Position numbers and translations under genes: made by a program
The notes under the pieces: model-generated
The model's database searches: none
The model's input: only the letters and a program-made list of their open reading frames with translations
Told to the model about the DNA's origin: nothing
Part shown: piece after piece, positions 48,101 to 60,100 of the stretch
How the letters are laid out: every line of letters begins with the position of its first letter
Numbering within the stretch: the first letter of the stretch is position 1
NCBI GenBank assembly: GCA_002633005.1
Contig: NMRA01000676.1
Span: 1-64,000, forward strand
Source of the DNA: Phoronis australis
Lineage: Eukaryota > Phoronida > Phoronidae
Length of the DNA: 64,000 nt
Direction: 5' to 3'

Positions 48101-51100
48101 GTTCTTGTGCATTGGATTCTGTCGTCAGGTCGTCATTGCCTGGGATTCTAGTATAACCATTACAGAGGTAATTTTGGGCCTCACTGTTAGCACATGAAAG
48201 CCAGTGAACAACATGTAGATTCTGAATTCCTGGGATCCGCCCAGGGCATCTTCCCTAAACCAGTCTTTATATGTCCTGCTAGGGGGGAGTGAGGGGTGCT
48301 GCCAGTGGCATTAAACATTGACTTGTGCTGCGGATGTTTGAATTGACTTCTGGAAGTGTAAGTTTAAAACATGCCTTATTTTTCAACTTGACTGAAAAGA
48401 CAACGTATTTAATTTTGAAATTGAAATTTCGATATCGCCTAGATCTCTAGTGATGCTGTTGTAGCTGTGAAAAACTAAAACTCACGTTTACCTTTCACCA
48501 GAAACTAGTCTACTGCAGTCACATGTGTGGCTGCTTTTGACTATTGCATTGACCTGCACAAGGTTAGTGTAACATCAAATGATCAATTGTAACCAAGCAA
48601 AATTCCTGGGTCGTCAAACGGGAGCGGGAGCCAGAATTGCAATAAACAATATATCTGACAAATTTCCAAATCAATCAACATAAATTTAGTGACATCTAGC
48701 GTGCTGGTTGGCGATCGTTTTCTTCCTTTTGAATCTAATGCACCATGTGAATACCAACCTTCTTGGGGCTACGAATACTATGGGACCTTTCCATTTTTTG
48801 CCAGATGATTGCGATATCCGTCTGTTTACTATCCGTAATATTTTGAATGCAAGCTCCGATGTGGCGTGACGACCTGGGATCTTAGGTCACATTAGCTACC
48901 CACAGCTCACCAAATCTAGCGCTTACTCATTGAAAAAATAGATAAAAAAATTCAAGCAGTCCTGTTGTAAAAGCAAGCCATGGGTAAAGAAAGCTGTTTA
49001 ACATATTTTCCCAAAAAGCACAGTAGTCTTATGCTAATTATGAAGACTTTGATAAGGGATGCTCTGCAAGATGATCATCTTTGGTATCGCAAGACAACTT
49101 GTGCAGCAGGGTCATCCATAGGTCATTTAAAAAAATGAATTTATCTTGTCAATGAATTGCTTTATTACTCTTTAATAATGAATTTGCATAGCAGAATGTC
49201 TTGAGCAGTAATAACCCTGTTTTGGGCTACACTGGGACTTGATAGCCCACTGTTTTAAAATTCTGGAATGAACCCTGCATTGCCTGAACACTAGCACTGT
49301 CACCAATAGCTAGTTGTTTGAATGGTTGCGAGGGTTTCCTTTGCTGCCGGTTTGAGTTGTTTGCCAATACTGCTGGCGTTTTTGCTATCACTTGTGTAGC
49401 TAGATTGCTTACTTTCAAAGTGCTCACAACCTCCAGGGCTGGCAGTCACAGGTATTTGGGTAAACTGCCAGTGTTTTGTCTTAAAAAGCAAAAGTTACTG
49501 ATAACTTTTTAAGACAGATAAAAAACAAGTTGTAAAATGTACTCAGGTCTTAATTTTTCTAAAAGTTCTGCTGTTTTATTAGGTCTTTTAAGCCTAGTCA
49601 AGGGCTTAGATTAGAATTGGTGAAATTGAATCTGCGTCTTCTCCTTGGTCTGACGTCACTTCTGTTGAAGGGACAGATGTTGGGAACAGATTTCATGGAC
49701 AAACATCTGTTTTTACCTCAGCCCTGTAATATACTACCCACAATTATTGGTTGGAGCTGGTTACTGTAATGACCCTGCCAACATAAATATAGTCCTTGTG
49801 ACGCACCTGGCAAGCTCGAGTTGTAATGAGGTGTAGTGGCATATTGCCCCTGTGTACATGTCATGTCAAGTTTGCATAGTTTACCTCTAGATGTAAAATG
49901 CGCACTAAAGCTCATTTACTTTGCTGTTCTTTTTGCCCTTGACATCTCTCTACTTAAGCAGCTGGTAGTAATTTGTTGTGTTACGTCAGTTTGACACCTG
50001 GGGGTTTAACATAACACAACCTGCTATATGTACCAACTGCATTGCTCTTATTATTATTAATAGTCATAAAGTTTATTTCTGTTGGTGTCTGATCAGAACA
50101 GTGTCCGCCAAGCCCGGAGATAGTAGTGTGAATTGGCTCANGGGTGATTTCATGTGGGATGACCCAATTATTGGTTGGAGCTGGTTACTGTAATGACCCT
50201 GCCAACATAAATATAGTCCTCGTGACGCACCTGGCCAGCTCGAGTTGTAATGAGGTGTAGTGGCATATTGCCCCTGTATACATGTCATGTCAAGTTTGCA
50301 TAGTTTACCTCTAGATGTAAAATGCGCACTAAAGCTCATTTACTTTGCTGTTCTTTTTGCCCTTGACATCTCTCTACTTAAGCAGCTGGTAGTAATTTGT
50401 TGTGTTACGTCAGTTTGACACCTGGGGGTTTAACATAACACAACCTGCTATATGTACCAACTGCATTGCTCTTATTATTATTAATAGTCATAAAGTTTAT
50501 TTCTGTTGGTGTCTGATCAGAACAGTGTCCGCCAAGCCCGGAGATAGTAGTGTGAATTGGCTCAGGAAAACACAGGGCTTACTGTATAAATAGCCAGGCT
50601 CTATCTACTTACTGCTTTGCCTGGCTTGCCATTTAAGGCTTTCTGCCTTGGTGCTGTACTGTGTTCTTATACATGCAGACAGGAAAATGAGTGTTTTATG
50701 AACGCTGGTCTGATTTGTGACTGAAATATTAAGTTATCTGCAAAAGTATTCAAGTGATATGATATGAAAACATTAAGGTTATGTTGGACCGTGTTGACAA
50801 GACGGCATATTTAGGAAAATATTTGCAAAACAATAGATTTTAACTCTGTCAAAGTAAGTATTTTTCAAAAAAAGTAGAAAGCATGTTAAATTGGATTCTT
50901 TGGGTTTTTTTTAATCTGTCATTTATTGGATGGTTTTTATTGAAGTTTGCAAAAGTTGGAATTTTTCAAATAATTCTTAACAGTGTTTTCGAGAACATTG
51001 CATAAGCCACTGATAATATCTGAGTTTCATATGAATCTGACTAGCCATTTCTGAGATGTTCTGTTCCTAAGCTGGCCACATTTGAGCATTTTTCTGTTGT

Positions 51101-54100
51101 CCTAAGCAATCTTTGTGACCCATGATTATTGCATTATCAAAGTACGTAAACACACAGTTAACGGACTGCTAAACACGGTGTCTGATGCAAAAACACGAGT
51201 CCGGTACCTGCAAACACGGTTCACTGGCTCGTATACATGTGATCAGACTCACCCAAAATACACTGCCACAAACTCAAAAACACAACGTACGGACTGCCAA
51301 ACACGGTTCACTCCAATAAAGCGTGTAGAATTCACGGTCAGGAACTCATCGGCTTCCCGGGCAAGTGGTTAGAAATAGTGATTATTATTGTGGAGTTAAA
51401 AACAGTCCATGTCCTTTTGAGAAGAAAGTAGAAGGTAACGGAAGTCGTTAGTATCACTTTCAAAATTGAGAATTGACGATACAAAAAGATTTTGGATGCC
51501 AATAAATTATGGAGCAAATAAGCAGTTTAAGTAAAAATAATGTTTACTGTTTCTAATTCACAACAATTACATCACATTACAGGCAAACATATGATCAAAA
51601 TTGTATGTAATCTCGCACCCATTACACAACTGTCGAAGCCGATATTTACATTTTATTACTAAACCATGTTGGGCGGTCTGTGTACTGTGTTTCTACGTGA
51701 ATGTGTGTCTATGACCATGTATTTTGGGTGAATGATTTGTGTTTTGTGAGTCCGATCCCGTGTATGTGAGTGTTTGCAGGTACGTGAGTGGTGTTCCGCG
51801 TCCGACACTGTGTTAAGCAGTCCGCTAACCGTGCAGTTTAGGTACCTTGATCATCATGCGCGACAAATGCCCTCGATTAAGTATACAAGATGGCTCACCT
51901 GTGGAATTTTATTTTGACACATTTCTCTACAAAAATAAACTTCATCATTAGCACAATTTATATTGAACAGCTATCGAAGAAAAAACTTCATAAAATGCTG
52001 ACCAATTTTACTATTTTTGTAATTGAACAGATTAGGTATCAAGGTTTTCCTAATCAGGCTGTTGCTTAGCAACTAAAGAACTAGTGATTGGTTAGAAGAG
52101 CATGTTTTAGATGTCTGAACTTCTTAAAAGCCAGAGTGCATTCCTTTTAATGTTGTGATACTGACTCAGTTTTTATCTTCTAGACAAATGCACTGGAATT
52201 TAAAAGTTGCTTGTTTTGTTTTCTTATTAAGTGAGAGTTAAATTGTCTGTATACAGTGCTTACAGTAAAGATAATCTCTAGTGCGATAGTGGGATTTGGG
52301 TTTGAGGCTAATTACCTTCCCTGAATTGGAGGATTCTTTTTGGCGGCTGTGACAAGGGCATGATTAAGATTCTGTTACATATCTTGTTAGGGAGTAGTTA
52401 ACTACTTTCCCGAAAATATTCTGTTTGTCCTTTAGGTATAAAGTGTCCAAGTGCAAAAGTTCCCTTCACGCAGGTTTATCAGGGTTAGAACTGGATCTTA
52501 GTCTCACAAGCTTATTTTTGAAACGTGAAGCAAAACCATGTAAAGATAAAACCTTTTCACTGGTTCGCAACACTACATTAAATGTTTGCGTGGTTGGTTC
52601 AAATCCTGCACTGCAGCATATTCAAACTGTGCTCTATGCATTTTCTAGGGAGGAAGAAGCCATCAAACTAGATGGGTTGAGTGTAGCCGAGATGAAAGAG
52701 CTACGGGACAAAGCTGAGAAACATACATTCCAAGCTGAAGTGGACAGAATGATGAAACTCATTATTAACTCTCTCTACAAGAACAAAGAGGTAGGGTGAA
52801 TTTTTCGAATTGATATCATGTTTTGTTTTGTTTAGTACTCGTTCTTTAGCTTTTGAATACCTTTTAAATACACCCGACTTTGGCATTTCCACATTCCTAC
52901 TGCTTAAGTCATGGTAGAAGTAGGAAAGTAAAGTTATACTTGACGTACCCCAATCTGCTATTGTTTGTGTTGATGAAGAGCACGTTTGTTACATGACATA
53001 CCATCAGCTATTGAGCCACTCTACTGATTTTGGACACGGGCCAGGGCCCTGCCATTTTCACACCCAAGATTTACTGGCAGCTTTCATGCAGCTTTGTAAC
53101 CATATTGTTATATGTTCACCTGTAGTTACAAAGTTAAGCAGTTAGCAAGTTAAAACTTGGAAACCATCCAGCATTAACATCTGACATAATGAATGTTTAA
53201 GAATGATAAGCATTTGATCTTGAGCATCTGAATTGAAACATGTTGAAACTGTGCTACCGCTTGCTTGTTTTGTTATTACCTACCATGTATTCATGTGAGG
53301 TACTGTTGGTTCGTGTCTATTAAGTCTCAACCTGTGACCGGTTCACTGACCTTGATTCTAACCACCAGATATGAGCAACGTAGAAAACCATCTGTCTAGT
53401 AAAAGTCTAGAGTTCATCATCTGGCTCATTTCAGATCTTCTTAAGAGAGTTGATCTCCAACGCCTCAGATGCCCTAGACAAGATTCGCTTCTTGTCTCTA
53501 ACCGATCCTGATGCACTGAAAGGCAATGAAGAATTAACTATCAAGATTAAGGTAACAATTTATTGCAGGTGATACTGATTTTGGGCAAATGTGGATTTTT
53601 TACAAAGTAATTTACCTTCTCCTTATTTAATTTTAATGCATGTAAAAAAATTCCAGTTCATGCCTGAGTATCTATTTTTCGCTTTGTCATCATTGTTTGA
53701 TATGTTTTTGTCCATCTTTGCTTCTTCTCATTTTCTATATTTGTAAGCCCACGTAAATTAAGTGTCTCATTTCCTGGTTCTATGAGGGTTGTATGCATTT
53801 TATTTTGGCAGGTTTCATTTTTACTTTCATTCACAATATATGTATTGTTTGTATTGCTTTATAAAATAAATCAATCAACTTAAAGTAATTTCCCTAAGCA
53901 CAAACTCCCAATCAATGGAGGTTAGTAATTATGATTTCACATGATAGTCTTATAATGTTAGTTTTTCAATTGACAGGCTGACAAAGATAACCATGTTCTA
54001 CATGTTACTGACACTGGTGTCGGCATGACACGTAATGAACTTATCAACAATCTCGGTACTATTGCCAAGTCAGGAACCAGCGAGTTCCTACAGAAGCTTG

Positions 54101-57100
54101 GTGAGGCTGCCTCTGCTACGGAGACGAGCGATCTGATTGGCCAGTTTGGTGTCGGTTTCTACTCCTCTTTCCTTGGTGAGTACCTGGGTTTGGTCAGAAG
54201 TGTGCTACTTACAGGCATTCAGTGGTTATCAGTAGATTTTTGTTTGGTTTTTGTGAACATGTGTTATTAAGTCCTGTATTAACATGGAATCTTTATTAAT
54301 TTTCTGTGTGTTGATTCAAGTAATTTATGTTGAGTGAGTTGTTTTTTATGTGTCTTTTGTCATTAAAAATGTTGAATGATAGCTGGTCTGCATTACTATC
54401 GTATTCGCCGTAATAACCGCCCAGGGCGCTTAGAAAAGTTCGGTTCAGGGGGGGCACTTATTATAACCCAATAACCCAAGGCGGTTGAAACCCGGTCTCC
54501 GAAACGGGTGAAATCAGAAGCTAAGATTCATCAAATTTATGCTCAGTGACGTATCTGTAATCTATGAAAGACTTTCAACAAAACTGTGGTGCATTGTTAT
54601 CAAACTTTGCTGCTAAATTACGATCATTTTACAGAAAATTTTGCTGAAATCCCAGGGCGAAAACTTGCCGACTGACTGCCTCGAAATCGCCGTCTTCGAT
54701 ATGGCGACTTCAATCATTTTATGCTTGAATAAAAATAGTTTCGACTCAAGCAAATTACCTGAAATCCTAATGAAGTTTTCTAAGTAGCGTCCCTAAGAAT
54801 TTTTTAAGTTCCCGTGGAGTCTGGATTAACGGCAGCTTTAAGTACAAATCTTTGCAACATCGTGCCATCTACATGTATGATCGGCAACACGGCGAGAAAA
54901 ATGTCTGGACGAACACACGTTGTTGTCACGTGACGTTTGTTTTGAAGTTCCTCTGCGAGTAAGCGAGCACGTGCGTGTCACCAGAGTTCATTTGCCAAAG
55001 CAGAGACCGTTTTTTGGCCAGAGCCACGCAATCTACCGAGCTATGTGCATTGTGTCTAAAGAGTCAACCAGTAGGCCTAAACCAGAGCGTGTTTCATTCA
55101 GCACTTGCCGGTCTCATGTGCTAATAACGTTCGACATTTGTCTCGGTAAGGCCCATATTAGTCGCCGTGTAGCTGGATGGGTACGTAACTATCTGTAAGG
55201 TTGTGTAAGCATTCACTGTCAGTTGCCATTTTATCGGATATTCGGCTTAAAAACACCAATTATGGTTAATCAAACAATCCACCTCAAAAATAACGCAAAC
55301 ATGTTTTATAGTATTGGAAATTGTCAGAAATTAGTGCCAATATTCATTTCCTACCAATGCTAGGCTACCCGTTTCATGAATGGATAGTTCTCGACTAATG
55401 TCTTTGATGACAGATTCATATATGTAGCGCGCGCTTCCTGGCCACGTGCGTTTAACACCGAGTTATTTTTATTCATGAGACAGTCGATGTGTCTGTACTG
55501 GAAGGTCAGACCATAGTGGGACACAGTCATCGCGCGAGTAGCAATGTTGTTGCGTTCTTTTTGAAGCACTGCGTTACTTTGAAGTGTATAGTTACGGCTA
55601 AATACAAACGTAGCAGTGTCGCTGGTGGTCTAGAAGACCCGTGCAAATTTTTTTTGATAAATTGAAGACGTTACTGTAGCCGAGTTCTAGGACTGTAGGT
55701 ACGTCATTGTTCGCATGTACACGTTCACGGACTGGGCGCTTATTTCAGCAAAGTCTGAAAACGCGTGGGGGGCGCTTATAGGGGCATGGGCGGTTATTAC
55801 GGCGAATACGGTATGCCTTTTTCAGCTAGTAGTTCCATGTAGGAAATCACAGTTTTATGAGTTCATAGTCCCTTTTAGCAGTATTTTTGGCAGGTGTTGT
55901 GAGGGTACAGGCAGCTTTCCATTCATTTACTGCCATTTCACCTCTTGACAAGTCCCTGTTGAACTTGTTTTCCACATCTCTTTCCAGTGGCTGACCGCGT
56001 CGTGGTGACATCCAAGAGCAATGAAGACGACCAGCACGTGTGGGAATCGGACGCTGCCTCATTCAGCGTGGCTAAGGACCCCCGCGGCAACACTCTGGGT
56101 CGCGGCACAACGGTCAGCCTGCACCTGAAGGAGGAGGCGCACGACTTCCTGGAGCCAAACACTATCAAGGACCTTGTTAAGAAGTACAGCCAGTTCATCA
56201 ACTTCAACATCTATCTGTGGACCAGTAAGACTGAGATGGTGGATGAGCCAGTGGAGGAGGAAGAAGAGAAGAAGGAAGAGGCAGATACTGAGGAAGGGAA
56301 AGAGAAAGAGAAGAGTGAGGACGAGGATGAAGATGAGGCTAAGGTAGGACACGTCACTCCAGTTTATGATGTAACATTTTCAATGTTGGGAAAAAATAAT
56401 AGCAAAATTTGCTACTTTTTGCTTCTCATGGTCTACTAACAATGTTGCGAATGCCTGTGAGTTTTTTAAATATTGTCTGTTGGTAGCTGTAGTACAGAAG
56501 TGAAGCATGATGAAACATTACTTTGCCACCTTGCTGCCACGTATCTTGCACAGTGTCGAAAGATGATGCAGAATTCAGTTGAGGAATTAGTAGCCAAAAC
56601 ATTACAAATGAGTGTGCCCATTATAAGTTTGTAGCATTGGTTGTGTAAGCAGTCACATGTTTGCTTCCTAAAGCTACTGTATGTATTAAGTATACTTTTA
56701 GCTCTTTCATTTTTGTCTGTACATGAGCACAACAGTTAATACGTCTATTTTATATCCGGAAACTATTTACGGTATCCCAACTTTTTTCTCGATTCAGGTG
56801 GAGGAGGAGAAAGAAGAAGATAAACCCAAGACTAAGCAGGTAGAGAAGACCACCTGGGACTGGGAGTTGATGAATGGAAACAAGCCCATCTGGACTAGGA
56901 AGTAAGTTTTGGTTGGAGCCGATTGGCACAAGGTGTGAGGCGTGTTGATGGATTGTTTAGGAAAAGAACTTTTGATTTGACTAACGCCTAACATAGACAG
57001 GGGTGGGGAAATTCTTTTGTTTACACTCGCAGATTAATAGATTTCTTTGGTGAAGTTGTTCTTGCCATTTGTATGTTAAAGGAGACTACTAGACAAAGAG

Positions 57101-60100
57101 AGAAAGCAATTTTTCTTCAAATTCCACTGTGGAATGGATGTAATAAGAGAGCTTGAATTGTTTAGAAGTTTGAAACTGGTGGTTCTAATTTTGTTGGTCG
57201 CTATTTCAGACCTGCCGATGTCAAGGACGAGGAATACAATGAGTTCTACAAGTCGTTCAGCCATGACAGTGATGACCCCATTGCCAAGACACACTTCACC
57301 GCTGAAGGAGAGGTCACATTCAAGTCCATCCTATTTGTACCCAAGACATCACCTAGTGACATGTTCCAGAACTACGGCCAGAAGAGAGACTTCATCAAGG
57401 TACGGACATTGCTTTTGTATGTGTGTTATTCAGGTTACAGGAACAACACAGCTCGCACACTTATGAACACGGCTCATCAGACCTGTAAACTTAAACGCAC
57501 AAACTCGTGCTCGCATTCTCAAAACCAGGTTGATGTTTACAAAAAATATGATGCACAGATTCTCATCCACTAACAAACACTGCTAATGGATGACAAACGT
57601 GGCTCCGGCACTTGTAAACATGCCCCAAAGACTCTACTACTCATTCATGTATTTGTTAGTGAACGTGAGGCTGTCATCTATACTTTTTGGGTGCGTATGC
57701 ATGTTTTGGGTTGTGCACAAGGAAGCGTTTGAGTGAACTGGGTGCTAGTTTGTTTTAGAGACTTGGTAATCTTATTGTTCAAAGGGGTGATGATTTGCAT
57801 AATGCATGGGGTGCTGACCAAAGAGTGTGTTTTATTGTCTAACTTTTGCATTGTTCACGCTAAGATTGTGACTCCCAATGTCATGTACCATAACAAAAGT
57901 CTGCTAAATGATATCTACGCCATTCACTCACCTGTTTCACACGTCTCCCCACAGATGTACGTCCGACGTGTCTTCATCACCGACGACTTCAGCGACATGA
58001 TGCCCAAGTACCTGTCGTTTGTGCGTGGCGTGGTTGACTCCGATGACCTGCCGCTGAATGTGTCTCGTGAGACGCTTCAACAACACAAACTGCTGAAGGT
58101 GATCAAGAAGAAGCTGGTGCGCAAGACATTGGACATGATCAAGAAGATCGACAAGGAGGAGTATACAAAGTTCTACAAGGAGTACAGTACAAAGTGAGTG
58201 GGATGGTCTGTCTGCCAGTATTGGTAGAGCTTTGATGGTACTGGGATTTTCCGTAGATAAACCCACCCGGAAAATTATGCCATGGACGTTTATTTGGTGT
58301 TACAACTTCTGGTGTTCAGATTATGGGGGCGTTAATTCGGAAAATGTCCTCTTAAAAGCCCACTCAGTGTCAACTTTTAGCCACAAATTCAGTTTTGTGG
58401 AGTGTTTATCATTTAGAAAAACGAACAAGGTGTTGGCGAGCTGTGTATTGAATAATTTAAAATTAAAAAACTTTATGCAAAACAGTTGCTGATATTTTCA
58501 TATCACCCAAGGCTGTGTCTTTCCATTTATACTCCCCTTTCTGAATAAATGCCTGGGTGTTTAATTGGTGTTACTGAAATGCCTGAAAATTTTCATTTTC
58601 GAAATACTTGGCCATGGGCTTAGCTACGGAAAACCCCAGTATGAGAAGCGTCGAGTTTGTATTAAAAACCAATATGGCCATGCACAGTTTGTGCTGTGTA
58701 ATGAAGTGTTAGCAATTTTCAATCATTGTCATTTTCGGGAAGTTATTGATCCTACCTAACATTTTAAACAGAATAAAATGAAAAAGGCTGGGAGTTTAGA
58801 GTTCAAGCAGCCCAGGTGCAAATCTGTCTAAAATGTAGTACATTATAGAACTTCTAACCCCTTTTGCCTACCATTACAGCTTGAAGCTGGGTGTGATTGA
58901 GGACCACGCTAACCGCACACGTCTTGCCAAGCTGCTGCGCTTCTACTCGTCTCATTCTGAGGAGGAACAGACTAGTCTGGCAGAGTACGTGGAGCGAATG
59001 AAGGAGAAACAGGACGCCATCTACTTTGTGGCTGGCGGCTCGATGGAGGAAGTGAAGCGCTCCGTCTTCGCTGAACGCCTGCTGAAGAAGGGCTTGGAGG
59101 TGCTGTATCTGACCGAACCCATTGATGAGTACTGCATCCAGTCGCTCCCAGAGTTTGACGGCAAGAAGTTCCAGAATATTGCCAAGGAGGGCCTGAAGCT
59201 GGCCACTAAGAATAAGGAAGAGTTGGAGAAGGAATATGAACCATTCACTACCTGGCTCAAGGACAATGCACTCAAAGATCTGGTCAGTGTCTACGCTAAT
59301 CACATACAAACGCGCGTTTTCATTTTAACTGTGGGGGAACATTATATACATACAACAGAGATATCAGCCATCAGAATTCGTTTTTTAAAGCTGTCTTTGT
59401 TGAGGGGAAAATAAAAATGCTAACTACAGTTGCTGACTAAAACACTGAGAAAAAATCTGTGCTCAAGATTGCTAAAAGCATCAAAAATTTGTGTAAAAAT
59501 GAATGAAAATGTACCCTGTAATTAAATCACCCCAAGCAACTTGCATATTTAGCACACATTGTGTTTAAGGAAATCTGAGTAGCAATGGAAATTCACAAGG
59601 TACGTTATTATTAAGAGATTGATTGTTAGTGTGACATTGACAGTATCCCCCAACAATTGAAATATGGCACATGGTAATGTGGTACAATTGTTGTCAAGTA
59701 TGTGTTAACATTCTTGAAACGGAGAACCTTGGAGGACCTATGATTAATTCATTACGGTAACAATTTCTGCTCGATTAGAATCAAAGCCATATTATTTTTT
59801 GCGAGTCTCATTGTTCAATAGCAGACAACGGCAGTATAGTTTTTTCTGCTTTTAGCTTGAACGCGTGAAGATGTAAAGCATGTTGCTATTGCTTCCAACT
59901 GCCAAGAACCAGTTAGTCGGCTCTGAATTGTTGAAGTATTTTTACTTTGATTCATTTGTGAAATGTTGTTTTGTTTCAACTTCAGATTGAGAAAGCCGTC
60001 GTGTCTGACCGCCTTGCCAGTTCCCCTATGGCCCTTGTAGCCAGCCAGTACGGACAGTCTGGCAATATGGAGCGCATCCAGAGAGCCCAGGCTTATGCCA

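Larger units (their letters stand above)
47863..52648 (+). other. HSP90B1 intron 2 (about 4.8 kb)
   Basis: This is the longest intron of the gene. It contains a 400-bp duplication around an N and a 700-bp inverted repeat element. The remainder shows no gene. If the duplication is an assembly artefact, the real intron is about 420 bases shorter. Confidence 0.7.

Noticed and set aside
52590-52612. tRNA B-box-like GGTTCAAATCC
   Set aside because: No A box, no acceptor stem and no cloverleaf could be drawn around it; it lies just before HSP90B1 exon 3.
58854-59309. 151-codon minus-strand ORF
   Set aside because: It is antisense to HSP90B1 exon 10 and explained by that exon's codon use.
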